Source of the DNA: Vibrio xiamenensis
GTDB taxonomy: Bacteria > Pseudomonadota > Gammaproteobacteria > Enterobacterales > Vibrionaceae
Direction of reading: 5' to 3'
Length of the DNA: 64,000 nt
NCBI RefSeq assembly: GCF_900100015.1
Contig: NZ_FNDD01000011.1
Span: forward strand, 81,685-145,684
A model generated the notes under the pieces. The model worked only from the letters and a program-made list of their open reading frames with translations, made no database searches and was not told where the DNA came from. Of the stretch, positions 1 through 9,093 are shown one piece after another (position 1 is the stretch's first letter; every line of letters starts with the position of its first letter). The position numbers and the translations under genes are program-made.

Positions 1-207
1 AAACTGCGTGAAATCGCGACCATAGCGGCGCTTGCCAACATGAGCGGCGTCAATAGCCAATTGGCCGCTCACTATAACATCAGTATGAATAATGATGTTT
101 CTCGCCAAGAACTGCAGCAGTTTATCGCGATTTTACAACGCGCTTGTGGCGCCGCAGTCGCGCAGAATGCCGAGCAGGTTTTGACCGCCGTATTGGCACA
201 AAAATGA
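1..207 (+). CDS. Carboxymuconolactone decarboxylase-family protein (C-terminal part)
   Basis: The window opens inside an open frame that ends with TGA at 205-207, leaving 68 residues. They contain LREIATIAALANM followed by an NN-x-VSRQEL stretch, the pattern of the C-terminal helices of carboxymuconolactone decarboxylase/AhpD-like proteins. The catalytic part would lie upstream, outside the window. The stop codon overlaps an ATG of the following cupin frame, and CMD and cupin genes commonly sit together, so the two are probably co-transcribed. The substrate cannot be told; many family members are uncharacterised peroxidase- or lactone-decarboxylase-like proteins. Confidence 0.7.
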   Translation, partial: KLREIATIAALANMSGVNSQLAAHYNISMNNDVSRQELQQFIAILQRACGAAVAQNAEQVLTAVLAQK

Positions 208-218
208 GGAGATTGAAA

Positions 219-701
219 ATGAAAAGAGGATTATCGGCACTGGGTTTGTGTATCACATGTAGCCTTGGCTTCTACGCTCAGGCGAGTGAGGAACCAGCGC
301 AGCAGGTGTATCGCGGTGCAGACCAGAAGCACTTTCAAGGACCCTCCGATCTTTTTACAGGAGAGGTCAATGTCGAAATGTTATTCCCGGAAAATGATGT
401 CGCCCATTACAGCGCGGCGTATGTCACTTTTGCAGCGGGTGCTCGCACCGCTTGGCATCAGCACCCAGCAGGGCAGCATATGATCGTGACATCAGGGGTG
501 GCACTAACAGGCACACGTGATGGTAAAGTGATACGTTTTGCGAAAGGCGACAGTGTATGGTGTCCGCCAGGCATTGACCATTGGCATGGCGCAACACCAG
601 AGGCACCAATGACGCATCTTGTGGTCACCGCGGCAAAGCAAGGTCCAAATGTGGTTTGGAAAGAAAAAGTCACCGATCAGCAATACTTATCGCAGCCATA
701 A
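219..701 (+). CDS. Secreted cupin-domain protein
   Basis: A protein of 160 residues with an N-terminal signal peptide (MKRGLSALGLCITCSLGFYA, cleavage near AQA-SEE) and one small beta-barrel cupin domain. Metal-ligand motifs are visible: TAWHQHPAGQ near residue 80 (G-x5-HxH type) and GIDHWHGATP near residue 120. I chose the ATG at 219 because GAGGAG lies a good distance upstream; an ATG at 204 overlaps the preceding stop. It resembles the cupin partners of carboxymuconolactone decarboxylase-like proteins. Such cupins are often quercetinase- or isomerase-like, but the substrate is unknown. A terminator follows at about 724. Confidence 0.8.
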   Translation: MKRGLSALGLCITCSLGFYAQASEEPAQQVYRGADQKHFQGPSDLFTGEVNVEMLFPENDVAHYSAAYVTFAAGARTAWHQHPAGQHMIVTSGVALTGTRDGKVIRFAKGDSVWCPPGIDHWHGATPEAPMTHLVVTAAKQGPNVVWKEKVTDQQYLSQP

Positions 702-723
702 TTGATCACTGGGAAAATGGACA

Positions 724-753
724 GCGCTTGAACTTAGGTTTAGGCGCTTTTTT
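724..753 (+). terminator. Rho-independent terminator after the cupin gene
   Basis: A 10-bp stem (724-733 with 738-747, including G-T pairs) has a TTAG loop and is followed by six T. It closes the CMD-cupin transcript. Confidence 0.7.
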
Positions 754-1053
754 ATGGTGGCGAAAAATGCGAAATGGACACTTTTTTAAGTACGGTATCG
801 CATCAAAATTACGCTTTGGGATGAATGTTAACTGCATATTTGGGTGAAAGGGTTGGATGAAATGTCGTTTTAAAGTTTAACTTGGCGATTCAAGCATATA
901 CTATGTCTATACCAGCCACCGTTCGCGGTGGCTGTTTTTATGATTCACGGGGGAGCGCTTATTGCTTTGATGGTCGTGATTCATCGCCAAGCTATTTGTT
1001 GTCAGCCTTTAGCATGGATTTCTCAACACCTAGGATGACGAAAGGAGTCATAT
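754..1053. other. Intergenic stretch upstream of mscS
   Basis: No convincing gene is seen here. The stretch contains a second terminator-like hairpin (914-938) and the presumed mscS promoter and ribosome binding site (GAAAGGAG near 1039). An open frame that runs into mscS in another phase lacks a family signature and was not called. Confidence 0.5.
914..938 (+). terminator. Terminator-like hairpin
   Basis: AGCCACCG (914-921) pairs perfectly with CGGTGGCT (926-933) around a stable TTCG tetraloop, followed by GTTTTTA. It lies 115 bases before mscS with no gene directly upstream of it, so it may end a short transcript or act as an attenuator. Confidence 0.65.
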
Positions 1054-1878
1054 ATGGAACGGCTTATCGCCTTATATCAAACGCATCAGGATCTCCTGAT
1101 TCAGATTATGCAAAATACTTTGTTGACGATACTGATCGTGATTGTGGCTTCGATCATTGCCAAGTTGGTCAAACGGGGCGTGTTTAAAGCATCGTCAAAA
1201 ATCAGCGGTGGTGATGAAATTGTTTCGCGCTTGCTGTCTAAAGTGGCGTCTTACTGCGTATATTTGGTCGCGCTGGTCATCGTTCTTGATTTGTTTGGCG
1301 TGAATACTTCAAGCTTGGTTGCGCTAGTGGGTGCGGCAGGCTTAGCGATTGGCTTAGCTCTGAAAGACACCTTAAGTAACATTGCCGCGGGTATCATGTT
1401 GCTGTTTTTAAAACCAATCAGAAAAGGTGAGTTTATTGAATTTGGCAGCATCTCGGGCACAGTGATTGACATTGGACTATTTACCTCTGTCTTTAAAACC
1501 GGTGATGGCATTTTTATTTCCAGTCCGAACAGCACGGTCTGGAATTCGACGATCAAAAACTTTAGCCGTAATGACCGTCGCCGCATGGACATCATCGTGG
1601 GAATTTCTTATGAGGATTCCATCGACGTGGGCATGAACGTGCTCAAAGAGATCGCCATGTCTCAAGAACATATTTTGCGCGACCCTGAGCCACAAGTGAT
1701 GGTGCAGATGTTGGCCGACAGTTCAGTGAATTTACAGCTACGTGCTTGGAGCCCAACCGATAAATATTGGGAAACTTACTGGGCTATGCAAAAAATGGTG
1801 AAACCGAAGATCGAAGAAGCGGGCTTGAGTATTCCATTCCCGCAACGCGACTTGCACATCAAGTACGAGCAAAAATAA
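1054..1878 (+). CDS. mscS: Small-conductance mechanosensitive channel MscS
   Basis: An inner-membrane channel of 274 residues, the usual MscS length, that opens under membrane tension and releases solutes during hypo-osmotic shock. Three transmembrane helices lie within about residues 15-115. The glycine/alanine-rich pore helix (ALVGAAGLAIGLALKDTLSN, then AAGIMLLF) is the family hallmark. It is followed by the beta-rich domain (KGEFIEFGSISGTVIDIG) and the cytoplasmic vestibule with PNSTVWNSTIKNFSRND. The start is supported by GAAAGGAG. It stands as a single gene with its own terminator and no operon partner. Confidence 0.93.
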   Translation: MERLIALYQTHQDLLIQIMQNTLLTILIVIVASIIAKLVKRGVFKASSKISGGDEIVSRLLSKVASYCVYLVALVIVLDLFGVNTSSLVALVGAAGLAIGLALKDTLSNIAAGIMLLFLKPIRKGEFIEFGSISGTVIDIGLFTSVFKTGDGIFISSPNSTVWNSTIKNFSRNDRRRMDIIVGISYEDSIDVGMNVLKEIAMSQEHILRDPEPQVMVQMLADSSVNLQLRAWSPTDKYWETYWAMQKMVKPKIEEAGLSIPFPQRDLHIKYEQK

Positions 1879-1913
1879 CCGCATTAGATTCGAATATCGA
1901 TTCCATCTTATCG

Positions 1914-1945
1914 AGCGCTGCAGAATATTTTGCGGCGCTTTTTTG
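1914..1945 (+). terminator. Rho-independent terminator of mscS
   Basis: AGCGCTGCA (1914-1922) pairs with TGCGGCGCT (1931-1939, one G-T pair), followed by a run of T. Confidence 0.75.
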
Positions 1946-2036
1946 TTTAATCCATTGACCTCAAAAATTGGGGTAGTATCTTGCCACTATAAGGCTTAAG
2001 AGTCGCAAAGCAGAGCGCCAAAGATAAGGACACTTC

Positions 2037-2741
2037 GTGCAGTACGTAAAAATTAAAGATTCCATCGTTGAACAAATTGAATCTGGCATGCTTTCACCGC
2101 GTCAAAAACTGCCTGCAGAGCGTAAATTGGCCGAATCCTTTGATACAACACGAGTCACTTTACGTGAAGCTTTGTCATTGCTCGAAGCAGAAGGGCGCAT
2201 TTATCGAGAAGACCGCCGCGGCTGGTTTATTTCGCCTTTGCCACTGCGCTACGATCCTACCCAAACTTTAAACTTTCCTGAAATGGCCCAAGCGCAGAAT
2301 CGCGTGCCAAAAACCGAGCTGCTGTCGGCAAAAGGCACTTTGGTGAATCGCCAAGCCACGCGGCTACTGAAACTGCAGCCCTTTTCAGATGTGTATCGCG
2401 TTGACCGTGTGCGTTATTTGGAAGATCGCCCAGTAGTTTACGTCACCAACTATATTCGCCCGGAACTGTTTCCCAACTTGTTGCAGTTTGATTTGGCCAA
2501 TTCACTGACCGATATTTATCGAGAGCATTACGGCGTGGTTTATCAAAAAATTGGCTACAGCATTTCCAGCAGCACGTTACTGGGAGATATGGCACAAGCG
2601 CTGCGCGCCACCCAAGGCGCTCCGGCAATGGTGATTGAGCGCAGCAATTATAATCAAGACGGCGAGTTGATCGATTGTGGTATCGAATATTGGCGCCATG
2701 ACGCACTCAGCATTGAATCGATCGCCGAACTAAAACGGTAA
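2037..2741 (+). CDS. GntR-family (HutC subfamily) transcriptional regulator with UTRA domain
   Basis: A protein of 234 residues starting with GTG after AAGGA. Residues 1-70 form the GntR winged helix-turn-helix (PAERKLAESFDTTRVTLREAL, then GRIYREDRRGWFISP). Residues 80-230 form a UTRA effector-binding domain (VYRVDRVRYLEDRPVVYVTNY, GAPAMVIERSNY). The YDPTQTLNFPEM linker and the GWFISP ending resemble regulators associated with phosphonate use (PhnR-like) from memory, but no phosphonate genes are nearby, so the effector and targets are unknown. It is an orphan between mscS and speA with its own terminator. Confidence 0.85.
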   Translation: MQYVKIKDSIVEQIESGMLSPRQKLPAERKLAESFDTTRVTLREALSLLEAEGRIYREDRRGWFISPLPLRYDPTQTLNFPEMAQAQNRVPKTELLSAKGTLVNRQATRLLKLQPFSDVYRVDRVRYLEDRPVVYVTNYIRPELFPNLLQFDLANSLTDIYREHYGVVYQKIGYSISSSTLLGDMAQALRATQGAPAMVIERSNYNQDGELIDCGIEYWRHDALSIESIAELKR

Positions 2742-2761
2742 TGATCGCATTGATTGACCAC

Positions 2762-2787
2762 AAGGCGCTTTTTAGGCGCCTTTTTTG
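2762..2787 (+). terminator. Rho-independent terminator of the GntR gene
   Basis: AAGGCGC (2762-2768) pairs with GCGCCTT (2776-2782), followed by a T tract. Confidence 0.75.
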
Positions 2788-3180
2788 TATCTCCATCGTC
2801 CCATCTCGGTATTGGGCTTTGTCTGCTGGCTCACAAAATGACTATTGTGGCTGACGCTTTAATAGAACTGCGTTTTTATCACCGTGTTGATTGGATGAAT
2901 TAAAGCTCCGGATCTGGTTTTGCTCCTCAATCTATTTATGCCCAGATTAACCTCAAACTAACAGATATTGAGCGCCAAGCTATCGGTGTTTTAGCTTCTA
3001 AAATAGCGGTGAATTTGAATAGTAATTTTGGTCGAGACGACAAAATTTATTCATTAGACTGAAAGGCGATTTTGCCTGTTAATGCGCGTGTTATTACTGA
3101 GGGGTGAACGCTGTCTATCGCAGGCAGAGCAAGGCTTATCAGCCAGTTTCAATATCAGATATTTCGCCTCTCTACACGTA
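2788..3180. other. Intergenic region before speA, with a possible gene remnant
   Basis: No complete gene is seen. A start-less frame from 2904 to 3062 reads ...GFAPQSIYAQINLKLTDIERQ..., about 52 codons, has no ATG/GTG with a ribosome binding site, and could be a decayed gene end. The rest presumably contains the speA promoter. Confidence 0.35.
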
Positions 3181-3184
3181 CCGG

Positions 3185-3212
3185 CTGTCAATCATTAGTG
3201 AAAGATTGACAG
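3185..3212 (+). promoter_or_regulatory. Hairpin in the speA leader
   Basis: CTGTCAATC (3185-3193) and GATTGACAG (3204-3212) are perfect 9-bp inverted repeats around a 10-base loop. The right arm ends four bases before the first in-frame ATG of speA (3217) and covers where its ribosome binding site would be. It may therefore control translation, or be an operator if the gene really starts at GTG 3268. Confidence 0.55.
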
Positions 3213-3267
3213 AATTATGCTTAGTCTTTTGCTATACCCAAAGAAAGACAATCAACTGGAAACCAAT

Positions 3268-5181
3268 GTGGAAAACGAATCCAAATTAGACAGTGTTCGC
3301 GCTGATTACAACGTTCATTACTGGAGCCAAGGCTTTTACGGTATTAACGATGATGGTGAAGTGTATGTGTCGCCAAGAAGTGACAATAAGTTCCCAACTT
3401 CGCTGAGCCATATTGTTGGCCAAATTGAAAATCGCGGCTTAAATCTACCGGTATTGGTGCGTTTCCCTCAGATTTTGCATCAGCGAGTTCACAATATTTG
3501 CGACGCGTTCAATCAGGCGATTGAAGAGTATCAATACCCGAACAACTACCTGTTGGTTTACCCGATTAAAGTTAACCAACAGCGTGAAGTTGTGGATGAA
3601 ATTCTCGCTAGCCAAGCGCAGCTAGAAACCAAACAACTCGGTCTTGAAGCGGGCAGTAAACCTGAGCTTCTTGCGGTATTAGCGATGGCGCAAAAAGCCA
3701 GCTCTGTGATTGTTTGCAACGGCTACAAAGACCGCGAATACATGCGTCTTGCTTTGATTGGTGAAAAGCTTGGCCACCGCGTGTTCGTGGTGCTGGAGAA
3801 AATGTCGGAACTCGACATTGTGCTTAAAGAGGCGAAAAGCCTTGGCGTGAAACCGCGCTTGGGTATTCGTATTCGTTTGGCGTCACAAGGCGCGGGTAAG
3901 TGGCAATCGAGCGGGGGCGAAAAGTCCAAATTTGGTTTGTCAGCGTCGCAAGTGCTAACGGTTATGCAGCGCCTTAAACAGGAAGAGATGCTGGACTCAT
4001 TGCAGTTGGTGCATTTCCACCTTGGCTCGCAAATGGCGAATATTCGCGATGTGCGTAATGGAGTCAATGAGTCAGCGCGTTTCTATTGTGAACTTCGCGA
4101 TATGGGTGCGCACATTGAGTATTTTGATATCGGTGGTGGCTTGGCGGTGGATTACGATGGCACGCGCAGCCAGTCGCCGAACTCGATGAACTACGGCCTT
4201 AATGAGTATGCACGTAACATCGTGACGACTGTGGGTGACGTATGTCAGCAATACGGTCAATTGATGCCAACCATTATTTCTGAATCAGGTCGCTCATTGA
4301 CCGCTCATCACGCGGTTTTGATTACCAACGTGATTGGCACGGAAGCGTATCATCCAGAGCCTGTGGTGGAACCCACTGAGTGGCAAGAGAGCTTTTTGCT
4401 GCAAAATATGTGGAGCAGTTGGGAGAGCCTACAAGATGGTAGTGATGCGCGTGCGCTGATTGAAATTTATAACGATACACAAAGCGACTTAGCCGAAGTT
4501 CACTCACATTTTGCGACCGGAATGATGAACCTGGAGCAGCGAGCGTGGGCCGAGCAATTGTCACTGCGTATTTATCATGAGCTATCGCGGCAGATGAATG
4601 CGAAAAACCGTTTTCATCGTCCGATCCTTGATGAACTGAGCGAGCGTTTAGCGGATAAGTTCTTTATTAATTTTTCGCTGTTTCAATCGCTACCGGATGC
4701 TTGGGGTATCGACCAGGTGTTTCCAGTACTGCCGTTATCGGGCTTGGAGCGTTTGGAAGATCGCCGCGCGGTGATGTTGGACATCACTTGCGACTCTGAT
4801 GGTGTGGTTGAGCAATACGTGGAAGGTCAAGGCATCGAGAAAACCTTGCCAGTCCCGGCTTGGACCAAAGATGAGCAGTACATGATGGGCTTTTTCTTAG
4901 TCGGCGCATACCAAGAAATTCTCGGTGATATGCACAACCTGTTTGGGGATACTCACAGTGTGGTGGTCAATATCAACGATGATGGCGAATCGGAATTAGC
5001 GCTGGTCAACGAAGGCGATACTGTTGAAGACATGATGCGTTACGTGCATATCGATGTTGATAGTATTCGTGAGCATTATCGTGAGCTTGTCAGCCAACGG
5101 GTGGATGAAAGCGAGCAACAAAATATCTTAGCCGAGCTTGAGCAAGGTCTAAGTGGTTATACCTATTTAGAGGATTTCTAA
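3268..5181 (+). CDS. speA: Biosynthetic arginine decarboxylase
   Basis: PLP-dependent enzyme converting arginine to agmatine, the first step of putrescine synthesis from arginine. It aligns closely throughout with E. coli SpeA. The PLP lysine is in YPIKVNQQ (residue 101 counting from GTG 3268), and [55 protein letters not shown] and the C-terminal SGYTYLEDF are all present. Length is about 637 residues from GTG 3268; an ATG at 3217 would add 17 low-complexity residues behind a hairpin. Homology begins near [12 protein letters not shown], favouring 3268, but neither start has a strong ribosome binding site. speB follows with no gap. Confidence 0.95.
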   Translation: MENESKLDSVRADYNVHYWSQGFYGINDDGEVYVSPRSDNKFPTSLSHIVGQIENRGLNLPVLVRFPQILHQRVHNICDAFNQAIEEYQYPNNYLLVYPIKVNQQREVVDEILASQAQLETKQLGLEAGSKPELLAVLAMAQKASSVIVCNGYKDREYMRLALIGEKLGHRVFVVLEKMSELDIVLKEAKSLGVKPRLGIRIRLASQGAGKWQSSGGEKSKFGLSASQVLTVMQRLKQEEMLDSLQLVHFHLGSQMANIRDVRNGVNESARFYCELRDMGAHIEYFDIGGGLAVDYDGTRSQSPNSMNYGLNEYARNIVTTVGDVCQQYGQLMPTIISESGRSLTAHHAVLITNVIGTEAYHPEPVVEPTEWQESFLLQNMWSSWESLQDGSDARALIEIYNDTQSDLAEVHSHFATGMMNLEQRAWAEQLSLRIYHELSRQMNAKNRFHRPILDELSERLADKFFINFSLFQSLPDAWGIDQVFPVLPLSGLERLEDRRAVMLDITCDSDGVVEQYVEGQGIEKTLPVPAWTKDEQYMMGFFLVGAYQEILGDMHNLFGDTHSVVVNINDDGESELALVNEGDTVEDMMRYVHIDVDSIREHYRELVSQRVDESEQQNILAELEQGLSGYTYLEDF

Positions 5182-6132
5182 ATGAATGATTTGTTTACTA
5201 AAACTGATTATTCACTGTATTCAAATGCGATGACGTTTTTGCGTCGTCCTTATTTACGCGATCCGCGTGATAGTGATGCCGATCTTGTGGTGCTCGGTGT
5301 GCCACTTGATATGGCGACATCGGGTCGCCCTGGTGCGCGTATGGGACCGGACGCGATTCGCCGCGCCTCGGTTAACCTCGCTTGGGAGAGCAAAAAATTT
5401 CCGTGGGAATTTAACCTGTTTTCACGCGTGAATGTGATTGATGCGGGTGATTTGGTCTTTGATTGCGGCGATGCTGAAGATTTCACTTACCGTCTTGAAG
5501 CGGCAACCAGTGAAATTCTGAAAACGGGCAAAACCATGTTGGCACTCGGCGGCGACCACTTTATTACGCTGCCAATTTTACGTGCTTATGCCAAACATCA
5601 TGGTGAAATGGCGCTAATCCATTTTGACGCTCATACCGACACCTATGCTAATGGCAGTGCCTATGATCACGGCACCATGTTTTATCATGCGCCAAAAGAA
5701 GGGCTGATTTCAGCGAAACACTCGGTGCAAATTGGGATTCGCACCGAATATGCGAAGCAGCGCCACGGCTTTAATGTCATTAATGCGATGCAAGCCAACG
5801 ATATGTCAGCCGAAGAGATCGTCGCTCAAATTCGCGATATCGTTGCGGATAAACCCGTGTATGTGACCTTTGATATCGACTGCCTTGACCCGTGTTTTGC
5901 GCCGGGGACAGGTACGCCAGTATGCGGCGGTTTAAGCTCGGACAAAGTGCTGAAAATCATTCGAGCAATGGCGGGAATGGATATTGTCGGTATGGATGTG
6001 GTGGAGGTCTCTCCTCCATATGACCAAAGTGAAGTGACCGCTCTGGCTGGTGCGACGATTGCTCTTGAGCTTATGTATGCATGGGCTTTCAACCGCGAAC
6101 CCGCAGACGAAGAAGAGCTGCACGACGACTAA
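5182..6132 (+). CDS. speB: Agmatinase
   Basis: Hydrolyses agmatine to putrescine and urea, completing the pathway begun by SpeA. It belongs to the ureohydrolase fold and has 316 residues. The two-manganese site is complete: GGDHF (His126), FDAHTDTY (Asp149, His151, Asp153) and FDIDCLDP (Asp231, Asp233). Also present is [13 protein letters not shown] near residue 50. The start codon directly follows the speA stop, so the two are translationally coupled. A strong terminator follows. Confidence 0.96.
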   Translation: MNDLFTKTDYSLYSNAMTFLRRPYLRDPRDSDADLVVLGVPLDMATSGRPGARMGPDAIRRASVNLAWESKKFPWEFNLFSRVNVIDAGDLVFDCGDAEDFTYRLEAATSEILKTGKTMLALGGDHFITLPILRAYAKHHGEMALIHFDAHTDTYANGSAYDHGTMFYHAPKEGLISAKHSVQIGIRTEYAKQRHGFNVINAMQANDMSAEEIVAQIRDIVADKPVYVTFDIDCLDPCFAPGTGTPVCGGLSSDKVLKIIRAMAGMDIVGMDVVEVSPPYDQSEVTALAGATIALELMYAWAFNREPADEEELHDD

Positions 6133-6156
6133 CTAGTCGAACCGATTCAATACCAA

Positions 6157-6182
6157 GGGAGCCCAACAGGCTCCCTTTTTTA
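6157..6182. terminator. Terminator after speB
   Basis: GGGAGCC (6157-6163) and GGCTCCC (6169-6175) with a CAACA-type loop, followed by six T on the plus strand. It lies between convergent genes and mainly serves speAB. Confidence 0.8.
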
Positions 6183-6212
6183 CGACTGAATTTTTGGCTG
6201 ATGTTCAACGCA

Positions 6213-7031
6213 TCATTGTGTTGGCCAGTGGCTGTATTTTTCAACCACACTGGCTGAGCAATAGGCACGGGCATTTTCTCGAGGTGTTCGTTCCGATAGC
6301 TGCATGCAAGATAGATAATCGGCGATGTATTTCTCAAACACACCGCGTGCCTTACTTGGTTCAGCGGTGAGTCGATTGACCAAAGCTCGCGGCCCAATTT
6401 CGAAATGTTGATAGTCAATCGGGTCGTTCCAGTATCCACCCCAAATCAGAAAGCCATTATTGGCAAAGATGTCGACCATTTCTTCGGCCATTCCAGTTCG
6501 AAATGGTTTGCCTAATCGATAAGAATAACGGTTGAGATAATGTTTGGCGGCTTGAGGGGGCTTAACCACGATTTGGCTGGCTTGAAATTCGACAAACGGG
6601 TTTTGCAGTGGGTTGATATCGATGGCGAGACCATAAGCATGTTTTGACCAAGAGCTGCCGCCAGTTATCGGTCTAGCGTTAAACGCGCTAGTATTGTTAG
6701 CTCGCATCGACGCCTCGTCATCGCCGAAAAATTCGCGTATCGGTGTGATAGATTGGATAGGGATCTGATGTTGATAAAGCGCTGAAAATATCATTTCAAC
6801 ACGATGAGCAACGGCATCCATGACAATAATAGCGCCAGTTTGGGTTTTGCCTGAAAAATCTCTGAAAGTGACATCGACCTGTTTAAGTCGCGAGCAAGGA
6901 AGTGGCGCCTGTTCTGATATCACGTTGGCTTTCTTCATCGCTAAACATTGCTCAGAGCTAAGTGATGTTGCCGATAAAGACGGAAATGCGATGATGCTGC
7001 TAAGCAGAGTAAAGAACAAATAGCGTGTCAT
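6213..7031 (-). CDS. Secreted M15-family peptidase (VanY-like)
   Basis: A protein of 272 residues with a signal peptide (MTRYLFFTLLSSIIAFPSLS, cleavage near SA-TS), predicted periplasmic. The zinc-site motifs of the M15C / D-alanyl-D-alanine carboxypeptidase group are visible: GGSSWSKHAYGLAIDINP (His and Asp ligands) and DPIDYQHFEIG (catalytic and last His). It probably trims cell-wall peptides or degrades peptidoglycan stem peptides. It stands alone, convergent with speB; the substrate is inferred from the family only. Confidence 0.85.
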   Translation of the reverse strand: MTRYLFFTLLSSIIAFPSLSATSLSSEQCLAMKKANVISEQAPLPCSRLKQVDVTFRDFSGKTQTGAIIVMDAVAHRVEMIFSALYQHQIPIQSITPIREFFGDDEASMRANNTSAFNARPITGGSSWSKHAYGLAIDINPLQNPFVEFQASQIVVKPPQAAKHYLNRYSYRLGKPFRTGMAEEMVDIFANNGFLIWGGYWNDPIDYQHFEIGPRALVNRLTAEPSKARGVFEKYIADYLSCMQLSERTPRENARAYCSASVVEKYSHWPTQ

Positions 7032-7129
7032 GATATTGCCGTTATAAGCATGAAATTAGCGCATTAGAGTAGCGTGCTTTGATGCTTTTGCTCAACACAA
7101 CAAGGGGCAGGATTTTGTAAATTGTTCCA

Positions 7130-7162
7130 AAAAAACAACAGGAAGCGGCGCTCCCTGTTGTT
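7130..7162 (-). terminator. Terminator of the RTX-like gene
   Basis: Read on the minus strand, AACAACAGG pairs with CCTGTTGTT around an 11-base loop and is followed by a T run (plus-strand A run at 7129-7135). It is placed after the gene ending at 7219. Confidence 0.75.
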
Positions 7163-7218
7163 ACAGAGTCGGAAATAAATCAGTAGAGTGTGATTACATC
7201 TCAGTGATATTTCGGTTG

Positions 7219-8109
7219 TTATGCATAAGAGTCGCTTTCGACCAACAAAGTGTATTCGCCATCACTGCTGGTTACAGTCACAACTTCAAAACTGTCTGCG
7301 TCATACCCTAAGTTATCGAGATAATCGGTTTGTTCTTGGTCAAGGTCACTTGTTGTATAGGTCAGATCATCAGAGTAGCTGATGCTAATATTGGCGATAA
7401 CTAAACCGAGTTCACCGTCATCATTGGCCGCGAGGGTTTCAGAGTCCAGTTCTAATGTGTCATCAAAGCCTGTACCCTCAACGACTTCAAAGCCAGAAAA
7501 CTCAACGTTGTCGTCCCCATTAGTGATAAGTACATCGAAACCATCACCACCATCGACAGTACGTTCGATTTTGTCGTATTTAGCATCAAGTAGATCGGAA
7601 ATATCGAGTACATCATTACCGTCACCAAGGCTAATATCGAAACTGGTGTATTGTGAGCCCGTGACATTGGCTAAAGTGACATCATCATCACCTTCACCCG
7701 TCGTAATTGTGAACAGATTACTCCAAGTGTAGCTGTTACTACTCACCGCGATATAGATCGAGTCGTCGGAGTCTGCGCCAGACGTGTCGATGGTGCCACG
7801 TTTAGCGTTAAGCACGTCAATATGAGAGTAACCTAGGTCGGACGCGTTGGTAATATCAACGTCGACAAAGTTATCGACAGTGATGACTTCATAATTACCG
7901 TCTACTTTTGTTTCTTTGTAATTTTCGTTATCCCAAGTATCGGATTGAATTTGAACGCTGTTAAACGCAACGCTGGATGAAGAGTCGAATGTGTACACTA
8001 ACACACCGTTTTCATCATAATAGTCAGAAACAAGGGTACCATTCTCTTCAGTTAAACCAGCAGATGACCCTGTACTATCAAGGTTGGACGTACCAATAAT
8101 GACACTCAT
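7219..8109 (-). CDS. Acidic RTX-like (calcium-binding-type) hypothetical protein
   Basis: A very acidic protein of 296 residues, poor in Lys and Arg and without Cys, with no N-terminal signal peptide. Scattered glycine/aspartate motifs (GEGDDDVTL, GDGNDVLDIS, GGDGFDVLI, GTGFDDTLEL) resemble RTX nonapeptides, but they are few and not in a tight tandem block. The protein ends in a short hydrophobic/acidic segment (GEYTLLVESDSYA), which would fit a type I secretion substrate. No type I exporter genes are in the window. AAGGAATTCACT precedes the ATG. Function is unknown; a secreted or surface protein is inferred. Confidence 0.7.
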   Translation of the reverse strand: MSVIIGTSNLDSTGSSAGLTEENGTLVSDYYDENGVLVYTFDSSSSVAFNSVQIQSDTWDNENYKETKVDGNYEVITVDNFVDVDITNASDLGYSHIDVLNAKRGTIDTSGADSDDSIYIAVSSNSYTWSNLFTITTGEGDDDVTLANVTGSQYTSFDISLGDGNDVLDISDLLDAKYDKIERTVDGGDGFDVLITNGDDNVEFSGFEVVEGTGFDDTLELDSETLAANDDGELGLVIANISISYSDDLTYTTSDLDQEQTDYLDNLGYDADSFEVVTVTSSDGEYTLLVESDSYA

Positions 8110-8783
8110 AGTGAATTCCTTTTTGATTTTAACTCGGTTAAGTTTTCAATAAACTTTTTAACCTATAAGACCAACCCGAAAAATATCGAGCTAGTGTGTT
8201 TAATCAATATGGCGACAATACATTCTCGATCTCGCCCTTCGATAAACGCGAGTTAATCTTATACAAAGCTGAAATATATATCCTAGGTGAATAAATGAAT
8301 TGGTTATTTTTTGGTACTGACAAGAAATCTACTACTAAAGGTTTGTATTTAATTTGTTTTCTTGACAAAAGAAGAATGGAAGATGGGGTTTGTGTTTTAG
8401 CTATTAGTTTATTTATCAATTGTTTGTAAAATCAAAAATGAAATAAATTACATTTTTATCCAATGCTTTTCATTATTTTAATGGTTTGATAAATCTAATT
8501 GGTTTTTTTGATTTAAATTTTAATTATTTACATGAAACCAAGGCATTAATAAATGAGTTTTATTGAACTAGTTATAAAATTTTTAATTTGAGTTAATTGG
8601 AGTATTAGTACTAATGTCAGGAAATTGTTAGGGTATGCGATCTGGATTCCAATTTTATTGATTGGTTCATCAGTTCTTCTTATGTGTATAGGTGCTTATT
8701 ATTTGAGGAAAAAATAGTGAAAGGTGCAGGCAGTTTTGCTGTCGTCGCGATACTTATGCTTCAATTCCTATGTGAAAAGAGTC
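8110..8783. other. AT-rich non-coding island
   Basis: About 670 bases, distinctly AT-richer than the surroundings, especially 8400-8640. No convincing gene is seen. A TTG-started frame on the minus strand (8204-8419) lacks a ribosome binding site and homology. Two tiny plus-strand frames are only suggestive: one ending at 8717-8719 encodes a short hydrophobic segment (IPILLIGSSVLLMCIGAYYL), and another starts at GTG 8717 after GAGGAAAAA. Composition and lack of genes suggest acquired DNA or an H-NS-type silenced region. Confidence 0.5.
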
Positions 8784-9017
8784 TTATGTCCGCTTCTGAG
8801 TGTGGGCCTGGGGCACATTTTTGTTTTCAGTAACATCGCAGTATTCGCCTTCAATGACACGGTCACGTGCTCTTGGTCGCGATCGAATTGCACTCGAGAA
8901 GGCCGCACGTCCGCTCAAAATAGCAATAAGACTCAGCGGCAAAATAAATATCAGCCCAATGAAAAACGTCATTGTGGCGATGGTTAATGTCAGTATCGTA
9001 ATCAGTAATCGTTTCAT
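8784..9017 (-). CDS. Small membrane protein with VIEGEY tail
   Basis: A protein of 77 residues beginning MKRLLITILTLTIATMTF, with about 40 hydrophobic residues (one or two membrane spans), then a basic stretch (RSRPRARDR) and VIEGEYCDVTE. A short hydrophobic protein ending in an (I/V)EGE(Y/F) motif is a common arrangement of uncharacterised proteobacterial proteins. The start is well supported by AAAAAGGAGAAAGCG before the ATG. Function unknown; I could not place it in a named family. It may be transcribed with nothing else. Confidence 0.65.
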   Translation of the reverse strand: MKRLLITILTLTIATMTFFIGLIFILPLSLIAILSGRAAFSSAIRSRPRARDRVIEGEYCDVTENKNVPQAHTQKRT

Positions 9018-9093
9018 CGCTTTCTCCTTTTTAAGTAAAGTAACAGAGGAGATATGAACATAAAATGAATTGAACGAATAACATGCTTAGAGC

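Noticed and set aside
882..1187. 101-codon plus-strand frame running into mscS
   Set aside because: It overlaps a clear mscS start in another phase, contains a terminator hairpin, and shows no protein-like pattern.
3104..3289. 61-codon frame overlapping the speA start as a leader peptide
   Set aside because: No ribosome binding site and no arginine- or polyamine-related codon run; the hairpin is the better-supported element.
8204..8419. 71-codon frame on the minus strand in the AT-rich island
   Set aside because: It starts with TTG without a ribosome binding site, and its composition reflects AT-richness only; no family resemblance.
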